A stretch of DNA of 64,000 nt from assembly GCF_039233145.1 (NCBI RefSeq), contig NZ_CP136419.1, positions 2,144,001 to 2,208,000 of the forward strand, in the 5' to 3' direction. Positions 27,300-36,533 of the stretch are shown here, one piece after another (positions within the stretch are counted from its first letter, which is position 1; each line of letters starts with the position of its first letter). Position numbers and translations under genes: made by a program. Source of the stretch: Moorella humiferrea. Lineage in GTDB: Bacteria; Bacillota; DSM-521; Neomoorellales; Neomoorellaceae. The notes below the pieces were generated by a model. The model had not been told where the DNA came from and did no database searches. It was given only the letters and a program-made list of their open reading frames with translations.

Positions 27300-28469
27300 T
27301 TACGGTTCCACCCAAACCAGGGTCAATCCTCCGGCGGCGGCCCGGGCTGCCGCCTGCCGGCGATCTTCGCTCTGGCCGTCGATAATAACCGTAATCCCTT
27401 CCCGGCGCAATTCCCGCGCCCGCCGCAAAACCGCCGCCAAGTCCCGACCCGCCACCAGGTAACCCTTATCCTGTCCGTTCCCCTTTATTTCGCCCCGGGC
27501 CATGAGGAGCCGCTCCAATCCTACGGCAAAGCCGGTGGCCGGGCAGGGATAACCGAACCGGCCCAGCAGGTCGTCATAGCGGCCGCCGCCACAGACGGGG
27601 GCTCCCAGACCCGGAACATAGCCTTCAAAAACAATGCCCGTGTAGTAGTCAAAGTCCCGCAGTATTCCCAAATCGATGAAGAGCCACTTTTCCAGGCCAC
27701 AGGCCGCCAGGGCCTCCCATACCCGTTCCAGGCCCGCCAGGGCGGCCGTTGCCCCGCCCTGGTCAAAATTGGCCCGGGCTTCTTCCAGGGCTTCTTTACC
27801 CCCGTGTAAAGTGGCGAGGAGCTCCAAGCGCCGCTTTTTTTTCCCCCGCAGATTGTACTCGTCGATAAGGCGCCCCAGGCCCACCAGATCCTTGCCGGCC
27901 AGGGCCCCTTTAACCCGGGCCACCGCTTCCGGGGGCAGGGCCAGGTCCTGAAGGACCCCCTTGGTGACGGCCACCTGGCCGATGCCGATGCGAAACTCCT
28001 GCAAACCGGCCTTTAACAAGGTTTCTACCGCCAGGGCGATAATTTCGGCGTCGGCCGCTTCACCGCCGACGCCAATGAGCTCCACCCCGGCCTGGTGAAA
28101 TTCCCGTAGGCGCCCAGCCCGCGGCTCCTCATAACGAAAAACCCCGGCGCGGTAACACAGGCGGAGGGGTACGGCCTCCCGCTTCAAGGAGGTGGCCACC
28201 AAGCGGGCAATAGGGGCCGTCATCTCCGGCCGCAGGGCGAGGACCCGTCCCTCGCGGTCGATAAATTTGTAGAGGCTCCCTTCCTCCCCGGCGGGAGAGC
28301 CGGCCTGGAAGGTTTCTACAAATTCAAAAGTCGGGGTCAACACTTCCCGGTAACCCCAACCCTTAAAAAAGGCCACCAGTTCCTCCTCCAGTTCCCTGAG
28401 GGCGGCCGCCTCCGGCGGCAGGAGATCCCGCACACCCGCAGGTACCTGGAGATTCCGGTTGCCGGTCAC
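27300..28469 (-). CDS. hisZ: ATP phosphoribosyltransferase regulatory subunit
   Basis: HisZ is a histidyl-tRNA-synthetase paralogue that activates short HisG and carries histidine feedback. It shows class II motifs (GVRDLLPPEAAALRELE, YKFIDREGRVLALRPEMTAPIARLVAT, YRAGVFRYEEPRAGRLREFHQAGVELIG) and the His-binding FDYYTGIVFEGYVPG near 270. It lacks a full anticodon domain; the 389 residues end with a short Rossmann-like region. The GTG start at 28467-28469 is the first gene after the his promoter, and hisG follows 15 bp later. Confidence 0.95.
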   Translation of the reverse strand: MTGNRNLQVPAGVRDLLPPEAAALRELEEELVAFFKGWGYREVLTPTFEFVETFQAGSPAGEEGSLYKFIDREGRVLALRPEMTAPIARLVATSLKREAVPLRLCYRAGVFRYEEPRAGRLREFHQAGVELIGVGGEAADAEIIALAVETLLKAGLQEFRIGIGQVAVTKGVLQDLALPPEAVARVKGALAGKDLVGLGRLIDEYNLRGKKKRRLELLATLHGGKEALEEARANFDQGGATAALAGLERVWEALAACGLEKWLFIDLGILRDFDYYTGIVFEGYVPGLGAPVCGGGRYDDLLGRFGYPCPATGFAVGLERLLMARGEIKGNGQDKGYLVAGRDLAAVLRRARELRREGITVIIDGQSEDRRQAAARAAAGGLTLVWVEP

Positions 28470-28500
28470 CAGCCTTCACTCCATTGCTTTATCATGTTAA

Positions 28501-28541
28501 TACGTTAACGTAATAATAACACGACAAATATCTCTTGCCAA
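28501..28541 (-). promoter_or_regulatory. his operon promoter with overlapping palindrome
   Basis: On the minus strand TTGGCA (28536-28541), 17 bp and TATTAT (28513-28518) make a good sigma-A promoter. Immediately downstream, at the expected transcription start, is the perfect 12-bp palindrome TACGTTAACGTA (28501-28512). A palindrome here is a likely operator. The TrpR-like YerC gene lies just upstream, so YerC is the natural candidate to bind it; that link is inferred. Confidence 0.7.
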
Positions 28542-28618
28542 AGGCCGCCGACCATCTTCTAGGGCCTTCACGTCGGCTCAATTGGGTTTATCACCGTCTG
28601 GTTATTCCGGGCGCCGGC

Positions 28619-28915
28619 TTACTCTTTTTTATCTAGGCGATCCAGAATGAGGTTGTACCCGTCGGCGCCATAGTTTAAAAAGCGCTTAACCCGGCTGATA
28701 GTAGCCGTGCTGGCCCCGGTGGCGGCGGCAATGGCCGAATAGGTAACCCCCTGGCGTAAATAGCGGGCTACGGCCAGCCGCTGGGCCATAGCCTTGATTT
28801 CAGCGGTAGTGCACAGGTCTTCAAAAAAGCGGTAACATTCATCTAGGTTCTCAAGGGCTAAAATGGCGCGGAAGAGTTCATCAACCATGGGATCTTGCAA
28901 TTTGTCCCGGCTCAT
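28619..28915 (-). CDS. yerC: YerC/YecD family TrpR-like regulator
   Basis: This 98-residue protein has a Trp-repressor-like fold, with VDELFRAILALENLDECYRFF then the HTH region RYLRQGVTYSAIAAATGASTATISRVKRFL near residues 50-80. YerC proteins in Firmicutes are often next to, or predicted to control, histidine genes. Here the his operon starts 150 bp downstream and its promoter carries a perfect palindrome. The start ATG 28915 follows GGGGGAGGG; upstream codons to 28984 are out of family pattern. Confidence 0.88.
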   Translation of the reverse strand: MSRDKLQDPMVDELFRAILALENLDECYRFFEDLCTTAEIKAMAQRLAVARYLRQGVTYSAIAAATGASTATISRVKRFLNYGADGYNLILDRLDKKE

Positions 28916-28993
28916 CCCGTACCCTCCCCCGAAAATAATTTTAAAAACCTTTTCGCCACCAGGCTGTTTTTTCCTCCACAGCATCTCGCCCTT

Positions 28994-29221
28994 TCAGCCG
29001 ATCAATCGGGTCAGCCATTCTGTCACCGGCCCGAAGACTCGGGCTAAAATTTGGGCCGGGCTGGGAACCGGCAAATTAAGAGCCAGGGCCAGGCTTAAGG
29101 CCAGGCCCAGGCACCAAACAACGCCCATGACAGCCAGCTCGCGCCAGCTCTTCTTCTGCCAGAGGTGGGTGGCGTCCAGGTAAGCGATGACCAGGAAAGC
29201 GATGAGGATTAAAACAGGCAT
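28994..29221 (-). CDS. Small two-helix membrane protein, 75 residues
   Basis: This 75-residue protein has hydrophobic spans at residues 2-14 (PVLILIAFLVIAYLD) and 30-50 (LAVMGVVWCLGLALSLALAL), and ends in an amphipathic segment (AQILARVFGPVTEWLTRLIG). It lies 12 bp behind gerC and 78 bp before yerC, on the same strand. Its position at the end of the germination-receptor operon suggests a role at the spore inner membrane, but nothing in the sequence proves this. I recognise no named family. Confidence 0.75.
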   Translation of the reverse strand: MPVLILIAFLVIAYLDATHLWQKKSWRELAVMGVVWCLGLALSLALALNLPVPSPAQILARVFGPVTEWLTRLIG

Positions 29222-29233
29222 ACCGTCACACCC

Positions 29234-30535
29234 CTACCTGGTACTACCCTGGGAAGCGCCCTTGCCGCCTACTTCCCGGCTTTTACCCGACGTCTTGTTG
29301 GTCATGCCCAGCCGACTCAAGTGTAGGTTGATTTTGACCTGTATTTGGGCCCGGCTGAATTCTTCATTCCAGTGATCCTGGACCTGACGCCAGTAGCGTA
29401 CATTGCTGCGGTGCAGGGTCTCGCCGAAACCGAAAATGTCCGCCTGGAATTCCTGCTGGGCCTTGCGTATGGCAGCCAGGGCGCGCTCTTCCACGGCCCT
29501 GTTGACGGCCTCCTGGATGGCCAGCAAATCTTCGGGCCGGTCAGGGTCCAGATTTATTAAGGCCTCTGCCAGCTCGCATTGGCCCCCGATTTCTATATTA
29601 AAAGTTAACCGGTTGCCTTCCACCAGGGGTTTAACCTGCGTACCAGCACGATGAAAGATAACTGAAGCCTGACCTGTACCCTTATCCCCGCCGCGGTCCG
29701 GCAACTTTACTGTAATTACCCCCTCCTGCACTTCACCCCGCAGCCACATAAGGCCTTTGGTCTCCTTTTCATCGAGCCAGCCGGCCAGGCGATCGTCGCG
29801 GAAAGCCCCAGCCCCTTTAATGGCAACGGCCTCGGGCGGTTTCTTTTCCTCTTCTCCCTTCTGGCCGCCATCTTTGCCCCCGGTATCGCCGCCGCTTTTT
29901 ACCTCCTGGCTCTCCAGTTCCGGCGTCGGCGTCATAACCACCTGCGGCAATACGGGATTGTCCCCCGGCGCTTCCCACATGGCCAGGAGATCTTTCAATT
30001 CTATCTTAAAGGTGGTCCGATTGCGCTGGATACCGGTTAAAATCGCCCCAGTCGTTAATTCCACTCCCGGCGGCAGTTCCAGCACTTTGCGCCCTTCGCC
30101 CTGGGTAATCAATACCGGTGTCGTCAGGCGCATCTGGCGCTCTCTTGTAAAAAAATCAAGGTAAGATAACCCACGCCGGGCTAATTCTTCCCCCAAAATC
30201 AACACCCGGTTCTGGGACCAGAGCAGGCGCCGCGGTACCATTTCCTCCAGCCGCCGGGCCGCCTGGAGGAAATCACTACCTGTCGCGGAAAACACTTCTC
30301 CGGCCCTGGCCGGCTCGCCACCGCCACCGCCTCCCATGGACGGACCGCCGGCTACGGTCCGGGGAATAATGACATAAACGCTCAACCGCACCTGATCCCC
30401 GGGAGCGGCATCCAAGGCTACCGCGGCTATAATTGCCAGCTCTTCAATCTCATGACGGCTCCAGCAGCCGGTCAGGAAAAACGATACCAGAACAAGGAAA
30501 AAGTAGAGAAGGGCCCGGCGCAGCAAGGAAGTCAT
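29234..30535 (-). CDS. gerC: Ger(x)C family germinant-receptor lipoprotein
   Basis: This is the C subunit of a GerA-type germinant receptor, a lipoprotein on the outer face of the spore inner membrane. The start ATG 30535 (MTSLLRRALLYFFLVLVSFFLTGC) gives a signal peptide ending in the lipobox LTGC at about residue 24; longer upstream codons overlap gerB. Family motifs include EELAIIAAVALD, RLLWSQNRVLILGEELAR near 110, and the C-terminal domain ending SRAQIQVKINLHLSRLGMTNK. An insertion of Gly/Lys/Glu-rich sequence near residue 200 is poorly conserved. It overlaps gerB by 4 bp. Confidence 0.93.
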   Translation of the reverse strand: MTSLLRRALLYFFLVLVSFFLTGCWSRHEIEELAIIAAVALDAAPGDQVRLSVYVIIPRTVAGGPSMGGGGGGEPARAGEVFSATGSDFLQAARRLEEMVPRRLLWSQNRVLILGEELARRGLSYLDFFTRERQMRLTTPVLITQGEGRKVLELPPGVELTTGAILTGIQRNRTTFKIELKDLLAMWEAPGDNPVLPQVVMTPTPELESQEVKSGGDTGGKDGGQKGEEEKKPPEAVAIKGAGAFRDDRLAGWLDEKETKGLMWLRGEVQEGVITVKLPDRGGDKGTGQASVIFHRAGTQVKPLVEGNRLTFNIEIGGQCELAEALINLDPDRPEDLLAIQEAVNRAVEERALAAIRKAQQEFQADIFGFGETLHRSNVRYWRQVQDHWNEEFSRAQIQVKINLHLSRLGMTNKTSGKSREVGGKGASQGSTR

Positions 30536-31629
30536 GTTCCCGTCCTCCTTTTGCCGCGCACCCAGGCCGCGAACAGCAAAAAGAGCGGTAAAAGGAGCTG
30601 CCACGCCAAGGTCCATCCCGGTTCTACCATTAGCAGGTCATGGCGGATCTCGGCGACATTCCGGTAAAGAAGATGCGAGACGGCTACACTTAACGCTCCC
30701 AGGGAAGCCACCAGGGCCCGGTATTCTTTAAGTCCGGTGACGGTGGCCAGGCCCAGGGCCACTACATAAAGGTTAAGGGTTATTTTAATAAATACTCCTC
30801 CTACCCATATGGCCAGGAACAGGACTTCAATGCGTTCAAAAAACTGCCCCAGGGAAACCACCCGTGCCAGAGCATAAGCGGCAAAGGTCTGGCGAGCGGC
30901 TTCGCAGCAGCCGAATACGAAAATGGTGCCCATGGTCACCAGGGTGAGAAAAAAGGCTATCCCCAGCAGCCCGCTGGTGAGGCTCGCCTTCAGGGCCCGG
31001 GGGGGATTAACGAAGGCACCATAGGCGGCCAGGATAACTACCTGGCCCAGGAAACTCCAGGCCACCAGGATTCCCCCCAGAACCGGCCGGAAGCCGTTTT
31101 CCAGGATGGGAAGGAGGTTGCGGGGCATCATTTCCGGCATAGCAAAGAGCAGGACGATGGCAATGAAAGTCACCATCAGAGGCAGGATAAAATCCGTGCA
31201 CCGGGCAAGGACTTCCAGGCCGTTGCGGGCGGCATAAACGGCTACGGCCACGATAGTTATACTGAAAAACAAAGCCGGCGTTTCCGGCATGACCGCCGTG
31301 ACCATGAACTCGCTGAACTCCCGGATGACCACCGCATCCAGGAGGAAAAAGGCCAGGACAAAAACCATGGCCACCATTTTACCCGCCACAGGGCCCAAAA
31401 TCAGCTCGCAGTACTGGAAAAGGGTATAATGGGGAAAACGCAGGGCCAGCAGGTAGACAATCAGGGCCACGACAGCGGCCGCCAGGGTGGCTCCTATGAC
31501 GGCTAGCCAGGCATCATGGCGCGCCCGCAGGGCCAGCAGGGACGGCAGAAAAAGGATGGCCGTAGGAAGGACAGCAAACCAGAGCAGGACCGCCGCCTGG
31601 CGAGGGCTAATATATCCTTCTTCCCGCAT
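30532..31629 (-). CDS. gerB: GerAB/spore germination permease
   Basis: The B subunit of a GerA-type receptor is an amino-acid-permease-like protein (spore germination, APC superfamily) that likely binds the germinant. It has 365 residues and about ten hydrophobic helices. The N-terminus GYISPRQAAVLLWFAVLPTAILFLPS is typical. It sits between the A and C subunits, with 1 bp to gerA and a 4-bp overlap with gerC. Ligand specificity cannot be read from sequence. Confidence 0.93.
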   Translation of the reverse strand: MREEGYISPRQAAVLLWFAVLPTAILFLPSLLALRARHDAWLAVIGATLAAAVVALIVYLLALRFPHYTLFQYCELILGPVAGKMVAMVFVLAFFLLDAVVIREFSEFMVTAVMPETPALFFSITIVAVAVYAARNGLEVLARCTDFILPLMVTFIAIVLLFAMPEMMPRNLLPILENGFRPVLGGILVAWSFLGQVVILAAYGAFVNPPRALKASLTSGLLGIAFFLTLVTMGTIFVFGCCEAARQTFAAYALARVVSLGQFFERIEVLFLAIWVGGVFIKITLNLYVVALGLATVTGLKEYRALVASLGALSVAVSHLLYRNVAEIRHDLLMVEPGWTLAWQLLLPLFLLFAAWVRGKRRTGT

Positions 31630-31630
31630 T

Positions 31631-33304
31631 CTAAGATTTACCCTCCCCCGGCCGTGGATTGGAACTAGCCGGCGGTGTGGGCTTCAAGCCGGCTCCTTGA
31701 CGCACCGGATCGCGATAACCGATCTGGCTGGGCCGGGAGTTCATGGCCCAGCGTGGTGTCCGGATCAGGGCGTCTTTAAAATCGCTGAAATTCCATGGGG
31801 TGACAGGAGCCAGGTAAGGCACTCCGAAGGAACGCAGGGTGTTCAGGTGCACCAGGATGGCCAGCAGCCCCAGCATAATGCCGTAAAAGCCCAAGGTGCC
31901 GGCCAGTATGAGCATGATAAAACGCAGGAGGCGTAGGGTGATGGCCATGGCGAAGGAAGGTAGGGCAAAAGAGCTGATCCCCGTCAGGGCCACGACAATG
32001 ACCATGGCCGGGGAAACCAGGCCGGCGCTTACCGCAGCTTCCCCAATTACCAGGGCCCCGACAATGCTCACCGCCTGGCCAACCTGGCGCGGCAGGCGTA
32101 CCCCGGCTTCCCGCAGGAGTTCAAAACTTAGTTCCATGATCAACGCTTCTATTACAGCCGGGAAAGGTATGCCTTCCCGCTGAGAGGCCAGTCTGATAAG
32201 CAAATTGGTGGGCAACATTTCCTGATGAAAGGTGCTGACGGCAACATAGGCCGCCGGCAGGAGCAGGGCGATGTTTAAGGCGACAAACCGGGCTATCCTT
32301 AAAAAACTGGAGAGGTAATAGCGCTCATAGTAGTCTTCACTGGCCTGGATAAATTGGATAAAAATGGTCGGTACGATGAGGGCAAAGGGAGTATTATCCA
32401 CAAGTATCCCTACACGGCCCTCCAGTAGGGCGGCCACCACCTTGTCCGGCCGTTCCGTATGATCGATCTGGGGAAAGGGGGAAGAGGGATTATCTTCGAT
32501 AAGTTCTTCAATATAAGCACTTTCCAAAATACCATCAATTTGAATCCCCTCCAGCCGCTGGCGCACCTCCCGCACTACCGCCGGATCAGCCAGGTCTTCA
32601 AGATAAGTAATGACCACATTGGTCATAGTGTAGCGGCCCAAACATATAGTTTCCATTTTAAGGGAAGGGGTCTTTAAACGCCGGCGGATAAGGGTCGTAT
32701 TGGTACGCAAGCTCTCAATGAAGCTTTCCCGCGGGCCCCGGACCACGCTCTCGGCAATAGGTTCATCAACAGTACGGTGTTCCCAGGAGCGGGTGCTTAG
32801 GGCCAGGACTCTGTTATACCCATCCAGGAGCAGGACCGTATCCCCGTCCAGGACATGTTTAACTAAGGAAGCCATGTTGTCAACCACAGCCACATCGGTC
32901 ATGGGCATGATTTTTTCCATAACTGTGGCCAGATCACGGCTCCTGTCCACCAGTTCCCGGGCCAATTCCGGAGACGCCTGCTGCAGGGTCCTCACTAGGG
33001 TGTCTTCAATGAGTTTTTTATCGGCCATGCCGTCGATATATATCAAGGCGACTTTTACCATCTGACCGCAATAAAAATCGCGGCGGACCACGTCGCTGCA
33101 CTTGGCAAAGATTTGCTGCAGCTGCTCCAGGTTGAGCTTTAGATCGGCAGTCAGCTGGTATTCATCCAGGGGCGGGTAGATCGTCTTCTGGGTCTTTTTG
33201 TTAAATGCCTGGCCGTGTTGTTGGCCCTGTTTATCTTGCCGTCCCTGCTGCTTCCAGCGTCGGAAAAGGGCCGCCCGTAAAGGTTTACGATAGGGACCGG
33301 TCAA
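31631..33304 (-). CDS. gerA: GerA-family spore germination protein, A subunit
   Basis: The 557-residue A subunit has a soluble N-terminal region of about 300 residues with family motifs VALIYIDGMADKKLIEDTLVRTL and LLLDGYNRVLALSTRSWEHRTVDEP, ESVVRGPRESFIESLRTNTTLIRRRLK, then a membrane region of about five helices beginning near residue 310 (EDYYERYYLSSFLRIARFVALNIALL). The C-terminus is soluble and Pro-rich. Expressed in the forespore in known systems. It is the first gene of the germination operon; the start near 33304 is not strongly marked, and the first 40 residues are basic and Gln-rich. Confidence 0.93.
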   Translation of the reverse strand: MTGPYRKPLRAALFRRWKQQGRQDKQGQQHGQAFNKKTQKTIYPPLDEYQLTADLKLNLEQLQQIFAKCSDVVRRDFYCGQMVKVALIYIDGMADKKLIEDTLVRTLQQASPELARELVDRSRDLATVMEKIMPMTDVAVVDNMASLVKHVLDGDTVLLLDGYNRVLALSTRSWEHRTVDEPIAESVVRGPRESFIESLRTNTTLIRRRLKTPSLKMETICLGRYTMTNVVITYLEDLADPAVVREVRQRLEGIQIDGILESAYIEELIEDNPSSPFPQIDHTERPDKVVAALLEGRVGILVDNTPFALIVPTIFIQFIQASEDYYERYYLSSFLRIARFVALNIALLLPAAYVAVSTFHQEMLPTNLLIRLASQREGIPFPAVIEALIMELSFELLREAGVRLPRQVGQAVSIVGALVIGEAAVSAGLVSPAMVIVVALTGISSFALPSFAMAITLRLLRFIMLILAGTLGFYGIMLGLLAILVHLNTLRSFGVPYLAPVTPWNFSDFKDALIRTPRWAMNSRPSQIGYRDPVRQGAGLKPTPPASSNPRPGEGKS

Positions 33305-33397
33305 AATCCTTCCCCCTTCCAGGTTAACCTGAGGCGAACCGACATTGGTTAGCTTTAACCGGGGAAGAAAACCTTATGCGTAAATCATCATAATAAC

Positions 33398-33422
33398 AGC
33401 CCGGCTTGCATAATGCCGGGCT
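33398..33422 (-). terminator. Hairpin after purD
   Basis: AGCCCGGC (33398-33405) and GCCGGGCT (33415-33422) pair perfectly around a 9-base loop. On the minus strand the hairpin is followed by GTTATTATG, a weak T-rich tail. It lies between purD and the germination operon and probably ends the pur transcript. Confidence 0.65.
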
Positions 33423-33445
33423 GAAGATATAGTCGAGCTGTCCTA

Positions 33446-34714
33446 TTACCCAGATATTTGCAGGGCACGATAGCCGATATCGCGGCGGTAATGCATTCCT
33501 TTAAAATGTATTACCTTTACACCTTTATAGGCACTGTCCAGGGCGTCCTGCAGATCTATGCCCCGGGCGGTGACGCAAAGCACCCGGCCGCCGGAAGTCA
33601 CTACCTGCCCGTCCACCAGGGCCGTACCGGCGTGGAAAACCTCCACACCCGGGGGCACTGCCTCCAGGCCCGTTATGGCGTCACCTTTCGCAAAAGGCCC
33701 GGGATAACCGCCTGCCGCCAGGACCACCCCGGCTGCCGCCCCGGGATACCAGTCAACCTTTACGCCCGCCAGCTCTCCTTTTACAGCGGCCAGCATCAAT
33801 TCCACCAAATCGCTCTTAAGAAGAAGCATGAGGGGCTGGGTTTCCGGATCGCCGAAGCGACAGTTAAATTCCAAAACTTTAGGCCCCTCGCAGGTGAGCA
33901 TCAGTCCGGCATAAAGGACGCCGCGGTAGGGGCAGCCGGCAGCGGCCATAGCCCGGACTGTTGGCCTAAGTATCTTTTCTTCAACCTCCCTGGCCATTTC
34001 CGGAGTATAAAAGGGTACGGGGGCGTAAGCGCCCATACCGCCGGTATTGGGTCCGGTATCGCCTTCCCCCACCCGTTTGTGGTCCTGGGCCGGCAGAAGG
34101 GGTATCACCCTTTCCCCGTCGGTGATGGCCAGGACGCTGACTTCTTCGCCCTCCAGGCGTTCTTCGATGACTACCCTTTTCCCGGCCGGGCCGAAACGGC
34201 CGCCAAACATGGCCGCTACGGCTTCCCGCGCCGCCGCCGTGTCTTCCGCCACCACCACTCCCTTACCGGCCGCTAGCCCGTCGGCCTTGACGACCACTGG
34301 CCCTGAATGTTCTTCCAGGTAGGCTAGGGCCGCAGCCGGTTCCGTAAAGGCGACGTAACGGGCCGTGGGAATATTCGCCTTCTCCATTAACTCTTTGGCA
34401 AATACCTTGCTGCCCTCCAGCCTGGCCGCCGCCCGCGAAGGTCCGAAAATGGTAAGTCCTGCCGCCTGGAAGGCATCGACGATGCCTTCCACCAGGGGTG
34501 CTTCCGGGCCTACCACGGTGAGGTCGATGCCTGTCCGGCGGGCGAAGGCCAGCAGACCCTCAATGTCTTCGGCAGCAACAGGCACACAGGTGGCCAACCT
34601 GGCGATCCCGGCATTGCCCGGAGCGCAGTAGATTTCAGAAACATGGGGGCTTTGGGCAATCTTCCACACCAGGGCGTGCTCGCGGCCGCCGCCGCCGACA
34701 ACCAGAACGCGCAT
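33446..34714 (-). CDS. purD: Phosphoribosylamine-glycine ligase
   Basis: PurD joins glycine to phosphoribosylamine with ATP (GARS), step 2 of purine synthesis. It is an ATP-grasp protein of 422 residues. Motifs: [51 protein letters not shown] near 135, [11 protein letters not shown], and [16 protein letters not shown] near 285. It is the last gene of the pur operon, 15 bp behind purH, and is followed by a hairpin. Confidence 0.98.
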   Translation of the reverse strand: MRVLVVGGGGREHALVWKIAQSPHVSEIYCAPGNAGIARLATCVPVAAEDIEGLLAFARRTGIDLTVVGPEAPLVEGIVDAFQAAGLTIFGPSRAAARLEGSKVFAKELMEKANIPTARYVAFTEPAAALAYLEEHSGPVVVKADGLAAGKGVVVAEDTAAAREAVAAMFGGRFGPAGKRVVIEERLEGEEVSVLAITDGERVIPLLPAQDHKRVGEGDTGPNTGGMGAYAPVPFYTPEMAREVEEKILRPTVRAMAAAGCPYRGVLYAGLMLTCEGPKVLEFNCRFGDPETQPLMLLLKSDLVELMLAAVKGELAGVKVDWYPGAAAGVVLAAGGYPGPFAKGDAITGLEAVPPGVEVFHAGTALVDGQVVTSGGRVLCVTARGIDLQDALDSAYKGVKVIHFKGMHYRRDIGYRALQISG

Positions 34715-34729
34715 GGAACGGCACCTCCT

Positions 34730-36271
34730 TTAATGGCGGAAATGGCGTATCCCGGTAAAGACCATGGCCATACCGGCGGCATCGGCCGCCTTAATCGATT
34801 CTTCATCACGAATGGAACCGCCCGGTTGGATGATGGCGGTAATACCTGCCTCTGCCGCCAGAGTCACGGTATCGGCAAAGGGGAAGAAGGCATCGGAAGC
34901 GAGGACGGCACCCCGTGCCCGTTCTCCCGCCTGCTCTAAAGCGATACGCGCCGCACCGACCCTGTTCATCTGACCGGCCCCAACGCCCAGGGTAACGCCG
35001 TTCTTTGTGACGACAATGGCGTTGGACTTGACGTGCTTCACAACCCGCCACGCGAAAAGCAGCTCTTCCATTTCTTCGTCAGTAGGTTTACGTGCAGTGA
35101 CCACCTTGAGGTTTTCCCGATTTATTATATGATAATCCGGTTCCTGGACTAAGAAACCGCCGCTCACCGGCCTTAACTGACATTCTTTAACGTAGTTGAC
35201 AGGCCTTTCCCCTGCGGCCAGCAAACGCAAGTTTGCTTTTTTCCCCAGAATTTCCAGGGCCTCCGGAGTAAAATCGGGGGCGATGACGGCTTCCAGGAAT
35301 ATGGCCGCCATTTCTGCGGCCGTAGCAGCGTCCACCGGCCGGTTGAGGGCGACGATGCCACCGAAGGCGGAAACTGGGTCGGCCCCATAGGCCCGACGGT
35401 AGGCCTCGGAAATATCCCTACCACGGGCCACACCGCATGGGTTGGTATGCTTAATGATGGCCGCCACCGGCTCGCTAAAGTCGCCCACCAGGTTCCAGGC
35501 GGCATCGAGATCCATAAGGTTGTTATAGGAGAGCTCTTTACCCTGGAGCTGCCGCGCTCCGGCCAGGCTGCCGGAAGGAACGATAGGTAAACGGTAGAAG
35601 GCGGCCTGCTGGTGGGGATTCTCTCCGTAGCGCAGGTCCTGAACTTTTTCACCGCTCATAATGAAATGGGTGGGAAAGGTTTCTTCTCCCCGTATCAGGC
35701 GGCGGAAATAAGCGGCGATGGCTGCATCGTAGGCGGCCGTATGGGCGAAGGCCGCCGCCGCCAGGCGACGCCGGGTTTCCGGGCTTAAATTCCCCTTCTC
35801 CCGCAGTTCAGCCAGCACCTCGCCGTAGTCGGCCGGATTGACGACCACCGCCACCCGTTCATGGTTTTTGGCCGCCGCCCGCACCATGGCCGGCCCGCCG
35901 ATGTCGATGTTTTCTATCGCTTCTTCCGGCGTTACGCCAGGCCGGGCAATGGTTTCCCGGAAGGGATAGAGATTGACCACCACCAAATCGATGGCCTCGA
36001 TGCCCTGTTCCTGAAGCTCAGCCATATGTTCCGGCAGGGGCCGGGCCAGGATGGCGCCGTGGATTTTGGGGTGGAGGGTTTTGACCCGACCGTCCAGAAT
36101 TTCAGGAAAACCGGTGACTTCCGCCACTTCGGTGACCGGCAGTCCGGCTTCCCTTAAGGTGCGGGCGGTGCCGCCGGTGGAAATGAGTTCCCATCCCAGC
36201 TCTACCAGACCCCGGGCCAGTTCCACCAGGCCGGTCTTATCGGACACACTTAAGATAGCCCTTTTCGGCAT
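34730..36271 (-). CDS. purH: AICAR transformylase / IMP cyclohydrolase
   Basis: PurH performs the last two steps to IMP. The N-terminal IMP cyclohydrolase domain (1-190) has [29 protein letters not shown] and [10 protein letters not shown]. The AICAR transformylase domain has [13 protein letters not shown], the catalytic KHTNPCGVA near residue 255, and [10 protein letters not shown]. Length 513 is normal. It receives AICAR both from this pathway and from HisF. It is preceded by a 262-bp gap that holds an inverted-repeat element. Confidence 0.98.
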   Translation of the reverse strand: MPKRAILSVSDKTGLVELARGLVELGWELISTGGTARTLREAGLPVTEVAEVTGFPEILDGRVKTLHPKIHGAILARPLPEHMAELQEQGIEAIDLVVVNLYPFRETIARPGVTPEEAIENIDIGGPAMVRAAAKNHERVAVVVNPADYGEVLAELREKGNLSPETRRRLAAAAFAHTAAYDAAIAAYFRRLIRGEETFPTHFIMSGEKVQDLRYGENPHQQAAFYRLPIVPSGSLAGARQLQGKELSYNNLMDLDAAWNLVGDFSEPVAAIIKHTNPCGVARGRDISEAYRRAYGADPVSAFGGIVALNRPVDAATAAEMAAIFLEAVIAPDFTPEALEILGKKANLRLLAAGERPVNYVKECQLRPVSGGFLVQEPDYHIINRENLKVVTARKPTDEEMEELLFAWRVVKHVKSNAIVVTKNGVTLGVGAGQMNRVGAARIALEQAGERARGAVLASDAFFPFADTVTLAAEAGITAIIQPGGSIRDEESIKAADAAGMAMVFTGIRHFRH

Positions 36272-36310
36272 ACGGATAGCTCGCCTCCTAATACTACAAA
36301 TGATAACTAT

Positions 36311-36473
36311 GGCGGGAATATGTCCCTCCGCCGCTCAGAAGTTACGCGCCGACAACATTGTATTCCTAACAAAAGTACGCTCAGGCGTCCTCGGCTCCGG
36401 TAGCGGTTGCCTCACCTCGCCTGTCCTTTTGACCTTCGCTCCACTATTCGCGGCTCCGGGACATATTTCCGCC
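36311..36473. repeat. Inverted-repeat-bounded element between purN and purH
   Basis: GGCGGGAATATGTCCC (36311-36326) and GGGACATATTTCCGCC (36458-36473) are 16-base inverted repeats with one mismatch, enclosing 131 bp of GC-rich sequence without a credible gene. After a short mismatch the pairing resumes (GCCG on both arms). Like the element in the his operon it contains the words GTCCTCGGC (36387-36395) and GCCGCTCAGA (36330-36339), but in a different order. It may fold in the pur mRNA or be a non-autonomous insertion. Confidence 0.6.
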
Positions 36474-36533
36474 CAACTTCACGGCAAATTTTCTTTGACC
36501 CCCGGCGGGAACACCAGCCCCCCTGGGACCTCT

